Assembly: GCA_016744795.1 (NCBI GenBank)
Contig: JADGDR010000002.1
Span: 1 to 64,000, forward strand
Reading direction: 5' to 3'
DNA from: Sulfurospirillum sp.
Lineage (GTDB): Bacteria; Campylobacterota; Campylobacteria; Campylobacterales; Sulfurospirillaceae
DNA: 64,000 nt
How positions within the stretch are numbered: position 1 is the stretch's first letter; every line of letters begins with the position of its first letter. Under the pieces are notes generated by a model. It worked only from the letters and a program-made list of their open reading frames with translations, ran no database searches and had not been told where the DNA came from. Made by a program: the position numbers and the translations under genes. Shown in pieces: positions 54,025 to 62,431 of the stretch.

Positions 54025-54966
54025 TTAATACTTTATCTTTGGATCAATTACTGCGTAGAGGATATCTACGATAGTGTTAAATAAAATCATAAGACCACCA
54101 ATAATGATAGTCAAAGTAAGAACCATATTGTAGTCACGGTTAAGTGCCCCATTTACAAATAGCTGACCAATTCCTGGAAGTCCAAAAATAGTTTCTATAA
54201 CAACAGAACCAGTAATTATACCAACAAAAGCAGGTCCAAGATATGATACAACAGGTAAGATTGCTGGTCGAAGTGCATGGTGAATGATAACATAAGAGTT
54301 ACTCATTCCTTTTGCACGAGCTGTGCGTATGAAGTTTGAATTTAAGACTTCAATCATACTCGCTCTCATGATTCTTGCAATGGAAGCAATATATCTAAAA
54401 CTCATGGCAAATACAGGTAATAATAGGTATTTCCATTCTCCTCCATTCCAACCACCAGCGGGTAGTATTTTCATATAAATTGCAAAAAACAGAACTAAAG
54501 CAGGAGCTAAAACAAAGTTTGGAATTGCTGCTCCAATCATGGCAAAGGTCATAACACTATAGTCAATTTTTGAGTTTTGGTTAAGTGAAGCAATGACTCC
54601 AGCAGCAACACCCACAATTAAAGCAAATAAAAAGGCTAAAAAACCTATTTTGATTGAAACAGGAAATGACTTATTAACTAAGTCATTGATGCTATAGTCT
54701 TTAAATTTAAATGATGGACCAAAGTCCCAAGTAACAACATCTTTAAGATAGTAACAGTATTGGACTATAAGAGGTCTATCTAAATGGTATTTTGCTTCTA
54801 TATTTTTCATTATTGCAGGTGGAATATCTCTGTCATCAGTAAAAGGTGAACCTGGAGCTGAGTGAACTAATACAAACGAGATGCTTATGAGAACCAATAG
54901 GGTTGGAATCGCAATAAGAACTCTTCTAATTATAAATTTTAACATTTTCTCTCTTTTTTTGTGCAT
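54025..54966 (-). CDS. oppB: Oligopeptide ABC transporter permease
   Basis: 313 residues (MLKFIIRRVLIAIPTLLVLI may be the true start, 8 codons in). Six helices; the coupling loop FIRTARAKGMSNSYVIIHHA and ETIFGLPGIGQLFVNGALNRD identify OppB/DppB. It follows oppA after a 41-base gap that contains a terminator-like hairpin. Confidence 0.94.
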   Translation of the reverse strand: MHKKREKMLKFIIRRVLIAIPTLLVLISISFVLVHSAPGSPFTDDRDIPPAIMKNIEAKYHLDRPLIVQYCYYLKDVVTWDFGPSFKFKDYSINDLVNKSFPVSIKIGFLAFLFALIVGVAAGVIASLNQNSKIDYSVMTFAMIGAAIPNFVLAPALVLFFAIYMKILPAGGWNGGEWKYLLLPVFAMSFRYIASIARIMRASMIEVLNSNFIRTARAKGMSNSYVIIHHALRPAILPVVSYLGPAFVGIITGSVVIETIFGLPGIGQLFVNGALNRDYNMVLTLTIIIGGLMILFNTIVDILYAVIDPKIKY

Positions 54967-54969
54967 AAA

Positions 54970-55000
54970 AAAAGGCTACATGTAAGGAATGTAACCTTTT
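54970..55000 (-). terminator. Attenuator-like terminator between oppA and oppB
   Basis: AAAAGGCTACAT-N7-ATGTAACCTTTT pairs with one mismatch (12-bp arms); on the minus strand the stem runs into seven T's. It embeds TACATGTA (54977-54984). It should reduce read-through so that binding-protein mRNA exceeds that for the membrane parts, a common layout for ABC importers. Confidence 0.65.
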
Positions 55001-55007
55001 AAATTTT

Positions 55008-56600
55008 TTATTTTTTTATATATAAATATTTTGTATAGATATCACCAAGAGGATTAACTTTTGGATAACCGCCAACGCGTGGTTTAATCAATCTTGCATT
55101 TGAGTATTGAAAAAGTGGGATGATTGGCATATCTCTAGCAATCATAGCATCTGCTTCTTGATATAGCTTATTTCTTTGCACATCATCAGTAGTTACACGA
55201 GCTTTGTTCATAAGAGCATCATACTCAGGATTATCATAAAAAGAGTTGTTTGAAGAGTGTCCTTTTGTAAGAAGGTCTAACATAGTTGAAGCTTCATTAT
55301 AATCACCAATCCAACCAGCACGTGCTACTTGAAAGTTTCCAGCTCTTTTATCAGAAAGGTAAGTTTTCCACTCCTGATTTTTAAGAGTTACAATTACAGC
55401 ACCATGGAATACTCTTTTCCACATAGAAGCAATAGCAAGTGCATTTCTTTTATGTTGTTCACTAGTGTTATAAAGAAGTTCAAATTTAAGTGGATGTGAT
55501 TTGTTAAAACCAGCATCATTTAACATTTTTCTTGCTTGTTCATCTCTTTGTTTTTGAGTAAGTTTTGCATACGGAGGTAATTTTAGAGTATAGCCAGAAA
55601 CAATCTCAGGCACTAAAGTATAAGCTGGTTTTTCGCCAGTTCCTAAAACTTTGTTTGCTAAAACATCTCTGTTAACTGCATATGAAAGAGCTTTTCTTAT
55701 TCTAATGTCATCAAATGGTTTTTTCTTCATATTTAAGTAGTAGTAGTAAGTTCCAACTCTTCCTAAAACTTTTACTTCATTAGGTATTGTTTTCATTAAA
55801 TGTTTATATTGATTTTTTGGTAACTCATATAAATAATCAATTTCACCAGCTTTATATCTGTTTAACTCAGTTGATTGTTCTGGAATTGGTAAATAGGTTA
55901 CTTTCTCAATTTTTACTTTATCTGCACCATAGTATTTATCATTTTTAACAAGAACTATTCTTTCATTTACAATCCACTCACCTAGCTTGTATGCTCCATT
56001 GCTTACTATGTGTTCTATTTTTGTCCAGTTTTGACCATATTTTTGTACTATTTCTTTTGGGACAGGGGCCATTATTATATTAGAAAGTCCTATTAAAAAG
56101 TAGGGTATTGGTTTACCTAAAGTAATTTCAAGTGTTTTAGAATCGAGAGCTTTTACACCTAAAGACTCAACAGGTTTTTTACCATTTAAAATTGCAGCAG
56201 TATTTTTAATACCTAGAATCTTTAAATACCAAGAATATTTTGCTGCAATTTTGGGGTCAACAATTCTTTTAAATGCATATTCAAAATCATCAGCAGTTAC
56301 ATGATTTCCATTTGACCATTTTGCACTTTTTTTAATTTTAAAAGTATATATTAATTTGTTGTCACTTATAGTGTAAGACTCAGCTTGTCCAAGTATTACA
56401 TTTCCTTGATTATCTTCAGTCATAAGAGTTTCAAACAAATCTCTATCTATATTTGAACCTGGTATTCCTTCTCCTAGGTTTGGATCAAGAGTAACTGGTT
56501 CACTACCATTTCCTCTAACTAATTCTTGTTTAGCTACAAGCGAGGTTGTAGTTAAAAGAAATGCAGTTAAAACTGCTGCCGTAAACTTAAAAAACTTCAT
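55008..56600 (-). CDS. oppA: Oligopeptide-binding periplasmic protein
   Basis: 530 residues with a Sec signal peptide (FTAAVLTAFLLTTTSLVA). The SBP_bac_5 features LDPNLGEGIPGSNIDRDLFE, FKIKKSAKWSNGNHVTADDF and RKALSYAVNRDVL are OppA-like. It captures peptides for OppBCDF. First gene of the operon; the upstream 176 bases contain a short ATT repeat (about 56643-56657) within an AT-rich promoter region. Confidence 0.95.
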   Translation of the reverse strand: MKFFKFTAAVLTAFLLTTTSLVAKQELVRGNGSEPVTLDPNLGEGIPGSNIDRDLFETLMTEDNQGNVILGQAESYTISDNKLIYTFKIKKSAKWSNGNHVTADDFEYAFKRIVDPKIAAKYSWYLKILGIKNTAAILNGKKPVESLGVKALDSKTLEITLGKPIPYFLIGLSNIIMAPVPKEIVQKYGQNWTKIEHIVSNGAYKLGEWIVNERIVLVKNDKYYGADKVKIEKVTYLPIPEQSTELNRYKAGEIDYLYELPKNQYKHLMKTIPNEVKVLGRVGTYYYYLNMKKKPFDDIRIRKALSYAVNRDVLANKVLGTGEKPAYTLVPEIVSGYTLKLPPYAKLTQKQRDEQARKMLNDAGFNKSHPLKFELLYNTSEQHKRNALAIASMWKRVFHGAVIVTLKNQEWKTYLSDKRAGNFQVARAGWIGDYNEASTMLDLLTKGHSSNNSFYDNPEYDALMNKARVTTDDVQRNKLYQEADAMIARDMPIIPLFQYSNARLIKPRVGGYPKVNPLGDIYTKYLYIKK

Positions 56601-56776
56601 ACATTATTTCCTTTTATTTTTTAAAAATTCATCGTAACATAATTATTATTATTATTATATTTGTATATATAATTAATTTTAAAATCTGTTTTTTTGTTTC
56701 TAAAAGTATCATTATTTTTAATAAAAATTAAATAAGTATAAAGTTATGATAAAATCACGTGTAAACAGGAGTTCTA

Positions 56777-57382
56777 ATGGTGAAAAAAATACTTCTTATA
56801 AATTGTGCTCATCATACTAAAAGTATAACAGACCAGATGATGTGTGAAATTTCTATGCATATAGCAAATAGTGGCTGTAATTACGAGATGCTTAATATAC
56901 GGGAGCAGGAGTTTACTGCTTGTATAAAATGCAGAGTATGTACACAATGTGATGGTGAATTACCAGGAGAATGTATCAACAAAGACAGAATGAACGATAT
57001 AGTAAATAAGATAGAAGAGAGCGATGGTTATATCATAGCAAGTCCAGCAAAATTTCAAGCAACAGCTACTTTTTTTAAATGTTTTATGGAAAGGCTCATA
57101 GTTTATTCGTATTGGCCCTATGGTGCAAAAAAAGCCCAACACATAAAAAAAGATACTACAAAAAAAGCAATTTTAATTAGTGCTTTTCCCATACCAGATA
57201 TGATTGCTAAAATATATTCAAAAACAATGGATCAGTTAAAAGTTTGTGCAAGACTTATAGGTGCACAAACTATAGATACAATTTATGTCGGTATGGCTCC
57301 AATTAGTGCAAAAAGAAAACTAACACAAAAAGAGAAAAAACAAGCAAAAGAGGTAAGTGAAAAAATTTTAGATAGTTTGTAG
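56777..57382 (+). CDS. Iron-sulfur flavoprotein / NADPH-dependent FMN reductase family
   Basis: 201 residues with a flavodoxin-like fold (KILLINCAHHTKSITDQMM). A cysteine cluster CIKCRVCTQCDGELPGEC is compatible with the compact Fe-S site of Isf-type flavoproteins, and IIASPAKFQATATFFKCFMERL is the FMN phosphate/ring region of the WrbA/FMN-reductase superfamily. It probably transfers electrons to small molecules. It converges on hcp, and both may act in oxidative or nitrosative stress, which is inference. Confidence 0.75.
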   Translation: MVKKILLINCAHHTKSITDQMMCEISMHIANSGCNYEMLNIREQEFTACIKCRVCTQCDGELPGECINKDRMNDIVNKIEESDGYIIASPAKFQATATFFKCFMERLIVYSYWPYGAKKAQHIKKDTTKKAILISAFPIPDMIAKIYSKTMDQLKVCARLIGAQTIDTIYVGMAPISAKRKLTQKEKKQAKEVSEKILDSL

Positions 57383-57414
57383 TTTACATGTAGAGGAAAA
57401 CCTCTACATGTAAA
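57383..57414. terminator. Double-palindrome hairpin between convergent genes
   Basis: TTTACATGTAGAGG-AAAA-CCTCTACATGTAAA is a perfect 14-bp stem with a 4-base loop, made of two inverted TACATGTA elements. It begins at the base after the flavoprotein stop and ends 8 bases before the hcp stop, so it likely terminates both. Confidence 0.75.
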
Positions 57415-57421
57415 GAGAGTA

Positions 57422-58762
57422 TTACTTTAAAAGTAATGCGTTTAAATCACTCTCATAATCTTTCATATTTGAAAGATGAAGGTTAAAGTTTTCATCTAAA
57501 AAGTTAAATATATCTTCATTTACAAATTCTGGAGGTTTTGGTCCAAGATAGATATCTTTTATGCCTAAACTAAATAGTCCAAGTAAAATAATAACAGCTT
57601 TTTGCTCCATCCATGAAAGAACAATAGCAATAGGAAGGTCATTTACAGGAACATTTAAAGCGTTACTAATAGCAGATGCAATATGAACAGCACCATTACT
57701 ATCGTTACATTGTCCTAGGTCTAAATAACGAGGAATTCCAGTTCCTTCAATTTCACCAAAATCAATATCATTGAATCTAAATTTACCACAACTTGAAGTT
57801 ACTATAATACAGTCTTTAGGAAGATTTTCTGCAATATGTCTGTAGTATTCTCCCGCTTTTCCAGGTGCATCACAACCAGCAATTACAAAAAATTGTTTAA
57901 TTTTACCTGCTTTAACTGCGTCAAGAATTTGAGGTGCAAGGGTTAAAATGGTTTTGTAATGATGACCAGTTTGAAGAGTTTCATTAGAGTTAAAAGCATC
58001 TACATTTGGAAGAGCTAGAGTTTGAGCTATTATTTCATCAAAATTATCATTAACTATTTTTTTACCTTCTTCAATACCAACAATATCGTAAGTATAAAGT
58101 CTATCTACATAAGTAGAACTTTTTTTAGGTGGGACAATACAGTTTGTATTTACAATAATGCTTCCTGGCCACTCTTCAAATAGTTTAGTTTGGTCAAACC
58201 AAGCTTTACCAATGTTACCTTTAAGGTGTTTAAATTTTCTTAGTTCTGGGTAACCATGAGCTGGTAACATCTCTGAGTGAGTATAGATATTAATACCTTT
58301 TCCCTCAGTATCTTTAAGCAGTTTATAGAACATATCTAAGTTATGACCACTTACTAATATAGCTTTTCCTTCTGCTTTGTTTTGAGAAACAGTTACAGGT
58401 GTTGGAATACCAAGCTTTGAAGTGTGAGTATCGCTTAGAGTATTCATCATAGTTACTCCTGCATTACCTATTTTCATAAGTTGAGCTATATGGTCATCAA
58501 AATTAAAGTTTGAGTTTGTAAGTGTGAAATAAAGAGTTTTAGCTATAACATCATCTACTTCTTTTGTATTTGCACCAAATTGATTTGCATGAGTTCTGTA
58601 AGCACTAAGACCTTTTAAACCGTAAATCATCATATCTTGTAGATTAGCAAGATTTTTATCTTTACCACATGTTCCTACTTCTTGACCTTTTGAACCACAT
58701 CCACCTGCCATGCTCATTGAGCATTGATTACATAACATACTTAAAGTTGTATTTTCTGACAT
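57422..58762 (-). CDS. hcp: Hybrid cluster protein (hydroxylamine/NO reductase), short form
   Basis: 446 residues from ATG 58762 (GGAGATAAT before it); an upstream frame to 58834 would overlap the regulatory site. N-terminal Fe-S cysteines CNQCSMSMAGGC...GTC, and hybrid-cluster ligands in VNTNCIVPP, FVIAGCDAPGKAGEYY, VTSSCGKFRF and DLGQCNDSNGA are visible. Typical Hcp proteins have about 550 residues; this one lacks about 100 after the N-terminal cluster, as in class III Hcp. It reduces hydroxylamine or NO in the cytosol. Confidence 0.94.
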   Translation of the reverse strand: MSENTTLSMLCNQCSMSMAGGCGSKGQEVGTCGKDKNLANLQDMMIYGLKGLSAYRTHANQFGANTKEVDDVIAKTLYFTLTNSNFNFDDHIAQLMKIGNAGVTMMNTLSDTHTSKLGIPTPVTVSQNKAEGKAILVSGHNLDMFYKLLKDTEGKGINIYTHSEMLPAHGYPELRKFKHLKGNIGKAWFDQTKLFEEWPGSIIVNTNCIVPPKKSSTYVDRLYTYDIVGIEEGKKIVNDNFDEIIAQTLALPNVDAFNSNETLQTGHHYKTILTLAPQILDAVKAGKIKQFFVIAGCDAPGKAGEYYRHIAENLPKDCIIVTSSCGKFRFNDIDFGEIEGTGIPRYLDLGQCNDSNGAVHIASAISNALNVPVNDLPIAIVLSWMEQKAVIILLGLFSLGIKDIYLGPKPPEFVNEDIFNFLDENFNLHLSNMKDYESDLNALLLK

Positions 58763-58792
58763 ATTATCTCCGATTTTTAAATTATGAGTGAA

Positions 58793-58798
58793 ATTATA
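58793..58798 (-). promoter_or_regulatory. -10 box of hcp
   Basis: TATAAT on the minus strand, 31 bases before the ATG; transcription would start near 58786. Confidence 0.7.
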
Positions 58799-58820
58799 TA
58801 TGAGAATTTTAAGCAAAGCC

Positions 58821-58834
58821 TTGATTGTCCTCAA
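58821..58834 (-). promoter_or_regulatory. FNR/CRP-family binding site upstream of hcp
   Basis: TTGAT-TGTC-CTCAA differs from the TTGAT-N4-ATCAA consensus at one base and lies in the larger repeat CCTTGA-N6-TCAAGG. Its centre (58827.5) is exactly 41.5 bases upstream of the start predicted from the -10 box, the class II activator position. Candidate regulators are FNR-, NssR- or Dnr-type proteins responding to oxygen or NO. Confidence 0.75.
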
Positions 58835-58906
58835 GGAAAAGCACTAAAAAATAGTTTACCTGAAATTAAGTTTAAATTTTGTACACTTTCACAAACTCAT
58901 GTATTG

Positions 58907-58921
58907 GCTTAAGGTTTAAGC
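58907..58921 (+). promoter_or_regulatory. Dyad GCTTAA-GGT-TTAAGC
   Basis: A perfect 6-bp inverted repeat with a 3-base centre in the divergent hcp/rhodanese gap; operator-like or hairpin-forming. Confidence 0.4.
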
Positions 58922-58925
58922 ATAC

Positions 58926-58953
58926 ATCAAAGGGTATGAGTGACTTCTTTGAT
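58926..58953 (+). promoter_or_regulatory. Spaced inverted repeat ATCAAAG-N14-CTTTGAT
   Basis: Perfect 7-bp arms whose centres are 21 bases apart (two helical turns), located 46-73 bases before the rhodanese start. It looks like a site for a dimeric regulator. Confidence 0.4.
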
Positions 58954-58973
58954 TCTTCCAAAATTTTCTTATG

Positions 58974-58981
58974 TACATGTA
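58974..58981. repeat. TACATGTA palindrome upstream of the rhodanese gene
   Basis: ATGTACATGTAGT, 17 bases before the GTG start and overlapping the likely leader. Confidence 0.7.
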
Positions 58982-58998
58982 GTTATTAAGGATTAAGT

Positions 58999-59433
58999 GT
59001 GAAAAAAATATTTTTATTTTTAACTGTTATTGGTTTAGTGTTTGTTGGTTGTGGTAAGGCTGAAAAGAAGCCTGAATATAATTATATGGATGCAAAGCAG
59101 AGTGCTGAAGCTATAAGAAATAGTGAAAAAGTTGTTTTTGTTGATATTCAAGAAAAAGATGATTTTAAAAAAGAGCATTTAAGAGGTGCAATAGCTACTT
59201 ATTCTTATCCTGTTAAGACGCAAGAAGAAAAAGCAAAACTTCTAAAATCATTAGATCAGATTGTAGCGGAAGATAAAGTTGTAATTATTTGCCCAAGAGG
59301 AGCAGGAGGAGCAGAACGTGCTTATACTGTTTTTGCAAAAAATGGTATTGAAAAATCAAGACTTTATATACTTACAAATGGACAACATGGTTGGCCAAGA
59401 GATGAGATAAGTGACGTTTTAGTTCAAGAGTAA
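58999..59433 (+). CDS. Rhodanese-domain lipoprotein
   Basis: 144 residues from GTG 58999 behind TAAGGAT. The signal peptide ends FVGC (lipobox Cys18), so the mature protein is membrane-attached in the periplasm. Rhodanese features: FVDIQEKDDFKKEHLRGAI and the active-site loop ICPRGAGGAERAY with the catalytic Cys, then GQHGWPRD. It may transfer or relay sulfane sulfur, fitting a sulfur-metabolising host. Four bases separate it from the next gene. Confidence 0.82.
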   Translation: MKKIFLFLTVIGLVFVGCGKAEKKPEYNYMDAKQSAEAIRNSEKVVFVDIQEKDDFKKEHLRGAIATYSYPVKTQEEKAKLLKSLDQIVAEDKVVIICPRGAGGAERAYTVFAKNGIEKSRLYILTNGQHGWPRDEISDVLVQE

Positions 59434-59437
59434 TAAT

Positions 59438-60541
59438 ATGAGAAACGTGCTTTTAGATTATGATAGATGTCTAGATTGCAATAAGTGCATGAAAGGTTGT
59501 TTACTTTTAGATGAGTTTACAACCTCACCTAAATCACTTTTAAAAGAATTTAAAGGCACAAGAAGTAAAGCAAACATCTCTTTTTCTTGTGCTAGTTGTA
59601 ACTATTGTGAGAGTGTTTGTCCTGAGGGCATTAGTTTTAAAACACACTTTATGAATGCAAAACAAGAGTATGCAAAGAGTGATAGTATCCTAAAAAGTTT
59701 TGGTTATAAATCTATACTTTTTCATCAAAAAAATAGTTTTTCAAAATTCTTTACATGTAAAACAAAATTTACAACTGGAGAGTTTAAAAATATGGCATTT
59801 ATGCCAGGTTGTGCTCTTAGTTCTTACTCTCCACAAATGCTAAAAAAAATATATACACACCTTCAAAAAGAGTTACCAGGGATTGGTATGATTCAACAAT
59901 GTTGCGGATTACCTACAAGAGTTGTTGGTGATATGAAGCGTTTTGACAAACTATATTCTTATTTTGAAGCAGATTTAGCAAATATGAATTGTGACACAGT
60001 CGTAACAGCGTGTGAAAATTGCTATATGAGCATAAAAGAGTTTTCACCGCATATTAAGATAAAATCTCTTTATGAAGTACTTGATAATATAAGTTTACCA
60101 AAGTCTACATGTAAAGCTTATGTTAATAGTCCTAAAGTAGCCTTACATGACCCTTGCCCTACAAGAAATGAAACTCATTTACATGTAAGTGTTAGAAATC
60201 TTATGAATAAACTAGGATTAGAGTATGAAGAGTTTAAAAATTGCCGAGAAAAAACAGAGTGTTGTGGAAGTGGTGGCATGCTTGAACTTACCAATTCAAA
60301 ACTTGCATTAAAGCAGATAAATTCAAGAGCAAATCAAACCAAGTGCGATGTTATTGTTAGTTATTGTCAATCTTGTTCAGAGTCCATGAGCAGAGGTGGC
60401 AAAAAAGGCGTTCATATACTTGACCTGATTTATGATCAGAATATGAAAGAAAATATGAAACAAAAGAAAAAAGGAACTGCCAAAAAGTGGCTCAATAGGT
60501 ACTATTCTAAAAAAATGATAGAAAGATTAAAGATTATTTGA
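59438..60541 (+). CDS. (Fe-S)-binding protein with two CCG domains
   Basis: 367 residues. Two N-terminal ferredoxin sites (CLDCNKCMKGC and CASCNYCESVCPEG) are followed by two cysteine-rich CCG domains (FMPGCALSSYSP...QQCCGLPTRVVGD and LHDPCPTRNETH...TECCGSGGMLELT), the layout of GlpC/LutA/HdrB-like electron-transfer subunits. Its catalytic partner is not adjacent. Three palindromes lie within: 59752 (FTCKTK), 60106 (STCKAY) and 60180 (HLHVSV). Confidence 0.85.
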   Translation: MRNVLLDYDRCLDCNKCMKGCLLLDEFTTSPKSLLKEFKGTRSKANISFSCASCNYCESVCPEGISFKTHFMNAKQEYAKSDSILKSFGYKSILFHQKNSFSKFFTCKTKFTTGEFKNMAFMPGCALSSYSPQMLKKIYTHLQKELPGIGMIQQCCGLPTRVVGDMKRFDKLYSYFEADLANMNCDTVVTACENCYMSIKEFSPHIKIKSLYEVLDNISLPKSTCKAYVNSPKVALHDPCPTRNETHLHVSVRNLMNKLGLEYEEFKNCREKTECCGSGGMLELTNSKLALKQINSRANQTKCDVIVSYCQSCSESMSRGGKKGVHILDLIYDQNMKENMKQKKKGTAKKWLNRYYSKKMIERLKII

Positions 60542-60554
60542 GTAAAATAGACAA

Positions 60555-61163
60555 ATGATTGGATTAGAGATAGCAGATATTGTTGGTACTATTGCTTTTG
60601 GACTTAGTGGTTTCATGGTTGCAACTAGAGACAGACTAGATTTACTAGGCATCTTTATAGCTTCATTTTTAACTGCTCTTGGTGGTGGAATATTACGTGA
60701 TACTGTAGCTAATAGAGTTCCTTTTGTTTTTTCGCATCATATACCTACCTTATTGGTTATATTAGTTATATTGGTTGCAATTATATTTAAATTATATAAA
60801 AAGAGTGAAATAGAAAATACAAAGATTTTTGTCATAAGTGACTCTATAGGCTTAATCTCTTTCTCTATTACAGGATCTTTAGTTGGGCTTATGGTAGATT
60901 TCAATATATTTGGAGTAATTATGTTAGCACTTGCAACTGCTGTTGGTGGAGGTATTATGCGTGACACTCTTCTTAATAGAGTTCCTGTAGTGTTAACGAG
61001 TGAGCTTTATGGAACGGTCTCAATTCTTATAGCAATTATAATTTTTGTTTTAGATTATTTTGAGCAGGTAAACAGTATCTCCCTATTACTGGTGTTTTGT
61101 TTTGGTTTAACTCTTCGTTTAGTAGCTTATTATAAGAGATGGCACCTTCCAAAACTTGATTAA
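60555..61163 (+). CDS. UPF0126 / trimeric intracellular cation channel family protein
   Basis: 202 residues, about seven membrane helices in two homologous halves. Each half has the glycine-rich signature: TALGGGILRDTVANRVPFVF and TAVGGGIMRDTLLNRVPVVL. Family members (YicG-like, TRIC) form K+-permeable trimers. It follows the Fe-S protein gene by 13 bases. Confidence 0.9.
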   Translation: MIGLEIADIVGTIAFGLSGFMVATRDRLDLLGIFIASFLTALGGGILRDTVANRVPFVFSHHIPTLLVILVILVAIIFKLYKKSEIENTKIFVISDSIGLISFSITGSLVGLMVDFNIFGVIMLALATAVGGGIMRDTLLNRVPVVLTSELYGTVSILIAIIIFVLDYFEQVNSISLLLVFCFGLTLRLVAYYKRWHLPKLD

Positions 61164-61174
61164 CAAAAAAACGA

Positions 61175-61180
61175 TATAAT
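61175..61180 (+). promoter_or_regulatory. Probable -10 box
   Basis: TATAAT, 72 bases before the argD ATG, in an otherwise empty 83-base gap. Confidence 0.4.
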
Positions 61181-61246
61181 TTTAAAAATAAATTCTTTAC
61201 AAAGTGAAAGTTCAAGTATTTTAGAATTAGATAGAAAAGGCATTAT

Positions 61247-62431
61247 ATGTACAAAGAGATGGATAAAAAGTATGTTCTAAATACATACCCAAGAAATTAT
61301 GTAAATTTTAAACAAGGAAGCAATGCAACTTTGTTTGACGATAAAGGCAGAGATTATATAGACTTTACAGCGGGCATTGGTGTAACTAGTGTTGGTCATG
61401 GTAATGCTAGATTAGCAAATGCCATTGCAGAACAAGCGAGTAATCTTATTCATACTTCAAACCTATATTTAATAGAACCACAGGCAAAATTAGCAAAAAA
61501 AATAGCAGAACTTTATGGTGAAGATGTAGGTACTTTTTTTGCAAATAGTGGAGCAGAAGCAAATGAAGGTGCGATAAAATTAGCAAGAAAATATGGTGAA
61601 AAGAATTTTGAAAATAAACGCTATAAAGTAATAACCCTAGCACACTCTTTTCATGGACGTACAATTACTACAGTAAAAGCAACAGGGCAAAAGAGTTTTC
61701 ATAAACCTGATTTTTCTCCATATCCTGATGGATTCTCATACGAACAAAATATTAAAGATATCTATGGTTCTGTAAATGATGAGACTGTAGCCGTCATGAT
61801 TGAATTGGTTCAAGGAGAGGGCGGAGTCCAACCTTTTGATAAAAAAGATGTTCAAAAATTGGCAGCATTTTTAAAAGAAAAAGATGTACTTTTTATAGTA
61901 GACGAAGTTCAAACAGGAGTTTATAGAAGTGGAGAGTTTTTAGCTACAAATCTATATGGTATTAAACCAGATATTATAACTCTTGCAAAAGGACTTGCTG
62001 GAGGAGTTCCTATTGGTGCAGTTTTAACAACTCATAAAGATTTATTTGAAGTTGGCGATCATGGTAGTACTTTTGGAGGAAATTTTCTCTCAACAAGAGC
62101 TGGTCTTGAAGTTTTGAATATTTTAGAGAGTTATAAAAATAGCGGTGAACTTGATGAGTCTTTTATCTATTTTGATTCAAAGTTAAAAGAGTTTGCTTTA
62201 GCTTATCCAAAGATGTTTGATGAAGTTGTAGGGCTTGGTCTTATGCGAGGACTTAGATGTTTTGATTGCGTTGATTTATCCAAATTAATAGATAGTGCTT
62301 TTAAAGAAGGTGTTTTGGTTTTAAAAGCAGGAAGAAATACTCTAAGATTTTTGCCACCACTTACAATAACAAAAAATGAGATAAATGAAGGTTTTAAAAG
62401 GTTGAAAAATGCGTTTAACAAAGTTAATTAG
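61247..62431 (+). CDS. argD: Acetylornithine aminotransferase
   Basis: 394 residues. DYIDFTAGIGVTSVGHGN, FFANSGAEANEGAIKLARKYG, the Asp in LFIVDEVQTGVYRSGEF and the PLP lysine in ITLAKGLAGGVPIGAVL match ArgD. It makes N-acetylornithine in arginine synthesis and often also serves as succinyldiaminopimelate aminotransferase. The end overlaps the TolC-like gene by 23 bases. Confidence 0.94.
   Translation: MYKEMDKKYVLNTYPRNYVNFKQGSNATLFDDKGRDYIDFTAGIGVTSVGHGNARLANAIAEQASNLIHTSNLYLIEPQAKLAKKIAELYGEDVGTFFANSGAEANEGAIKLARKYGEKNFENKRYKVITLAHSFHGRTITTVKATGQKSFHKPDFSPYPDGFSYEQNIKDIYGSVNDETVAVMIELVQGEGGVQPFDKKDVQKLAAFLKEKDVLFIVDEVQTGVYRSGEFLATNLYGIKPDIITLAKGLAGGVPIGAVLTTHKDLFEVGDHGSTFGGNFLSTRAGLEVLNILESYKNSGELDESFIYFDSKLKEFALAYPKMFDEVVGLGLMRGLRCFDCVDLSKLIDSAFKEGVLVLKAGRNTLRFLPPLTITKNEINEGFKRLKNAFNKVN

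Noticed and set aside
56641-56660. ATT trinucleotide repeat upstream of oppA as a phase-variation switch
   Set aside because: Only about five units in very AT-rich DNA; not enough to claim variability.
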